Source: an uncultured Clostridium sp.
Lineage (GTDB): Bacteria > Bacillota > Clostridia > Oscillospirales > Oscillospiraceae
Length of the DNA stretch: 39,987 nucleotides
Assembly (NCBI GenBank): GCA_904420465.1
Contig: CAJFVL010000011.1
Span: 1-39,987 of the forward strand
Direction: 5' to 3'
Numbering within the stretch: position 1 is the stretch's first letter; every line of letters begins with the position of its first letter. Below the pieces are notes generated by a model. That model was not told the DNA's origin. It saw nothing but the letters and a program-made list of their open reading frames with translations, and made no database searches. The position numbers and the translations under genes are program-made. Below, piece by piece: positions 39,347 through 39,987 of this stretch.

Positions 39347-39987
39347 ATGAATATTCTGGTCATCAACGCCGGCAGTTCCTCCCTGAAGTATCAGCTGCTC
39401 AACCCCGAGACCCAGCAGGTGCTGGCCAAGGGCCTGTGCGAGCGCATCGGCATCGACGGCAGGTTCACCTATAAGCCCGCCGGCAAGGACCCCATCAAGG
39501 ACGCCGAGGTGGCCATGCCCACCCACTCAGAGGCCATTCAGACCGTGCTGAACGCCCTGGTGGACCCCAAGAACGGCGTGATTTCCTCCATGGAGGAGAT
39601 CGGCGCGGTGGGGCACCGGGTGGTCCACGGCGGCGAAAAGTTCGCCCAGTCCGTCCTCATCACCGATGAGGTCATGGACGCCATTGAGGAGTGCAACCCC
39701 CTGGCCCCCCTCCATAATCCCGCCAACATCATCGGCATCAAGGCCTGCCAGTCCCTGATGCCCAGCACCCCCATGGTGGCTGTGTTCGATACCGCCTTCC
39801 ACCAGACCATGCCCCCTGTGGCCTACACCTACGCCCTCCCCTATGAGTACTATGAGCAGGACAAGGTCCGCCGCTACGGCTTCCACGGCACCAGCCACAA
39901 GTATGTCTCCCAGCGGGCCGCCGCCATGCTGGGCAAGCCCATCGAGGAGCTGAAGCTGATCTCCTGCCACCTGGGCAACGGCTCCTC
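39347..39987 (+). CDS. ackA: AckA, acetate kinase (5' part, cut by window)
   Basis: Makes acetate and ATP from acetyl phosphate and ADP; the main fermentation energy step. The first 213 codons are present of a usual 395-400. Motifs: [16 protein letters not shown] (phosphate loop), [34 protein letters not shown] (catalytic Asp), [12 protein letters not shown] and the ATP-site HLGNGSS at the edge. AAGGAG lies 9-10 nt ahead of ATG. There is no pta directly upstream. Confidence 0.97.
   Translation, partial: MNILVINAGSSSLKYQLLNPETQQVLAKGLCERIGIDGRFTYKPAGKDPIKDAEVAMPTHSEAIQTVLNALVDPKNGVISSMEEIGAVGHRVVHGGEKFAQSVLITDEVMDAIEECNPLAPLHNPANIIGIKACQSLMPSTPMVAVFDTAFHQTMPPVAYTYALPYEYYEQDKVRRYGFHGTSHKYVSQRAAAMLGKPIEELKLISCHLGNGS

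Overview
The window looks like chromosome of a high-GC, spore-forming Clostridia member, most probably Oscillospiraceae (Flavonifractor / Lawsonibacter / Pseudoflavonifractor type). This rests on GC-rich Firmicutes-style genes with strong AGGAGG ribosome sites, a SpoIVFA/SpoIVFB pair, a cortex-lytic (LysM plus GH18) enzyme, Mini-RNase III, RqcH, and short HisG with HisZ. The genus is inferred from gene content only. There is no phage, integrase, transposase, CRISPR array, rRNA or tRNA that I can see. It is core chromosome with some accessory pieces.

Layout. 1-2530 (minus): ruvC-ruvA-[54-aa membrane protein]-ruvB, with ruvB cut by the window edge. 2719-5280 (plus): ECF sigma factor with a membrane anti-sigma-like partner, then a nitroreductase. 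5334-15158 (minus): a histidine operon hisZ-G-D-B-H-[LTA-synthase-like]-A-F-I-E, followed closely by a Bax-inhibitor-1 protein. It is headed by a clear sigma-A promoter and closed by a bidirectional terminator. 15160-15690: a gene-free, hairpin-rich stretch. 15691-20090 (minus): aspartate-type aminotransferase, then leuC-leuD-leuB. 20098-23991 (plus): Crp/Fnr regulator, XRE regulator, and a GtrB/GtrC-like pair. 24129-25052 (minus): DUF4349 lipoprotein. 25222-28269 (plus): cell-wall amidase, spore-cortex GH18 enzyme, FlK-like thioesterase, YbaK deacylase. 28318-30100 (minus): Lsa-like ABC-F protein with a leader-peptide attenuator. 30112-34348 (minus): spoIVFA-spoIVFB-radical SAM-DUF2344 behind a sigma-E-like promoter. 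34489-39170 (minus): tmcAL-DUF3810-mrnC-rqcH. 39221-39987 (plus): ackA, cut by the window edge.

Most of the window is metabolic and housekeeping: histidine and leucine synthesis, recombination, ribosome and tRNA quality control. The less ordinary features are: (1) the ABC-F leader, where a 6-codon reading frame, a 10-bp pairing and a competing terminator stem can be read directly; (2) a family of roughly 90-120 bp palindromic elements built from AGATAGG-like heptads, present five times between genes, which supplies the stop codons of ruvC and hisD; (3) a polymer-synthase-like gene embedded in the his operon by an ATGA overlap; (4) a 300-nt hairpin cluster bounded by two identical 32-bp palindromes; (5) a small conserved-looking membrane protein inside the ruv operon. 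I do not see a clear-cut new defence or mobile system.
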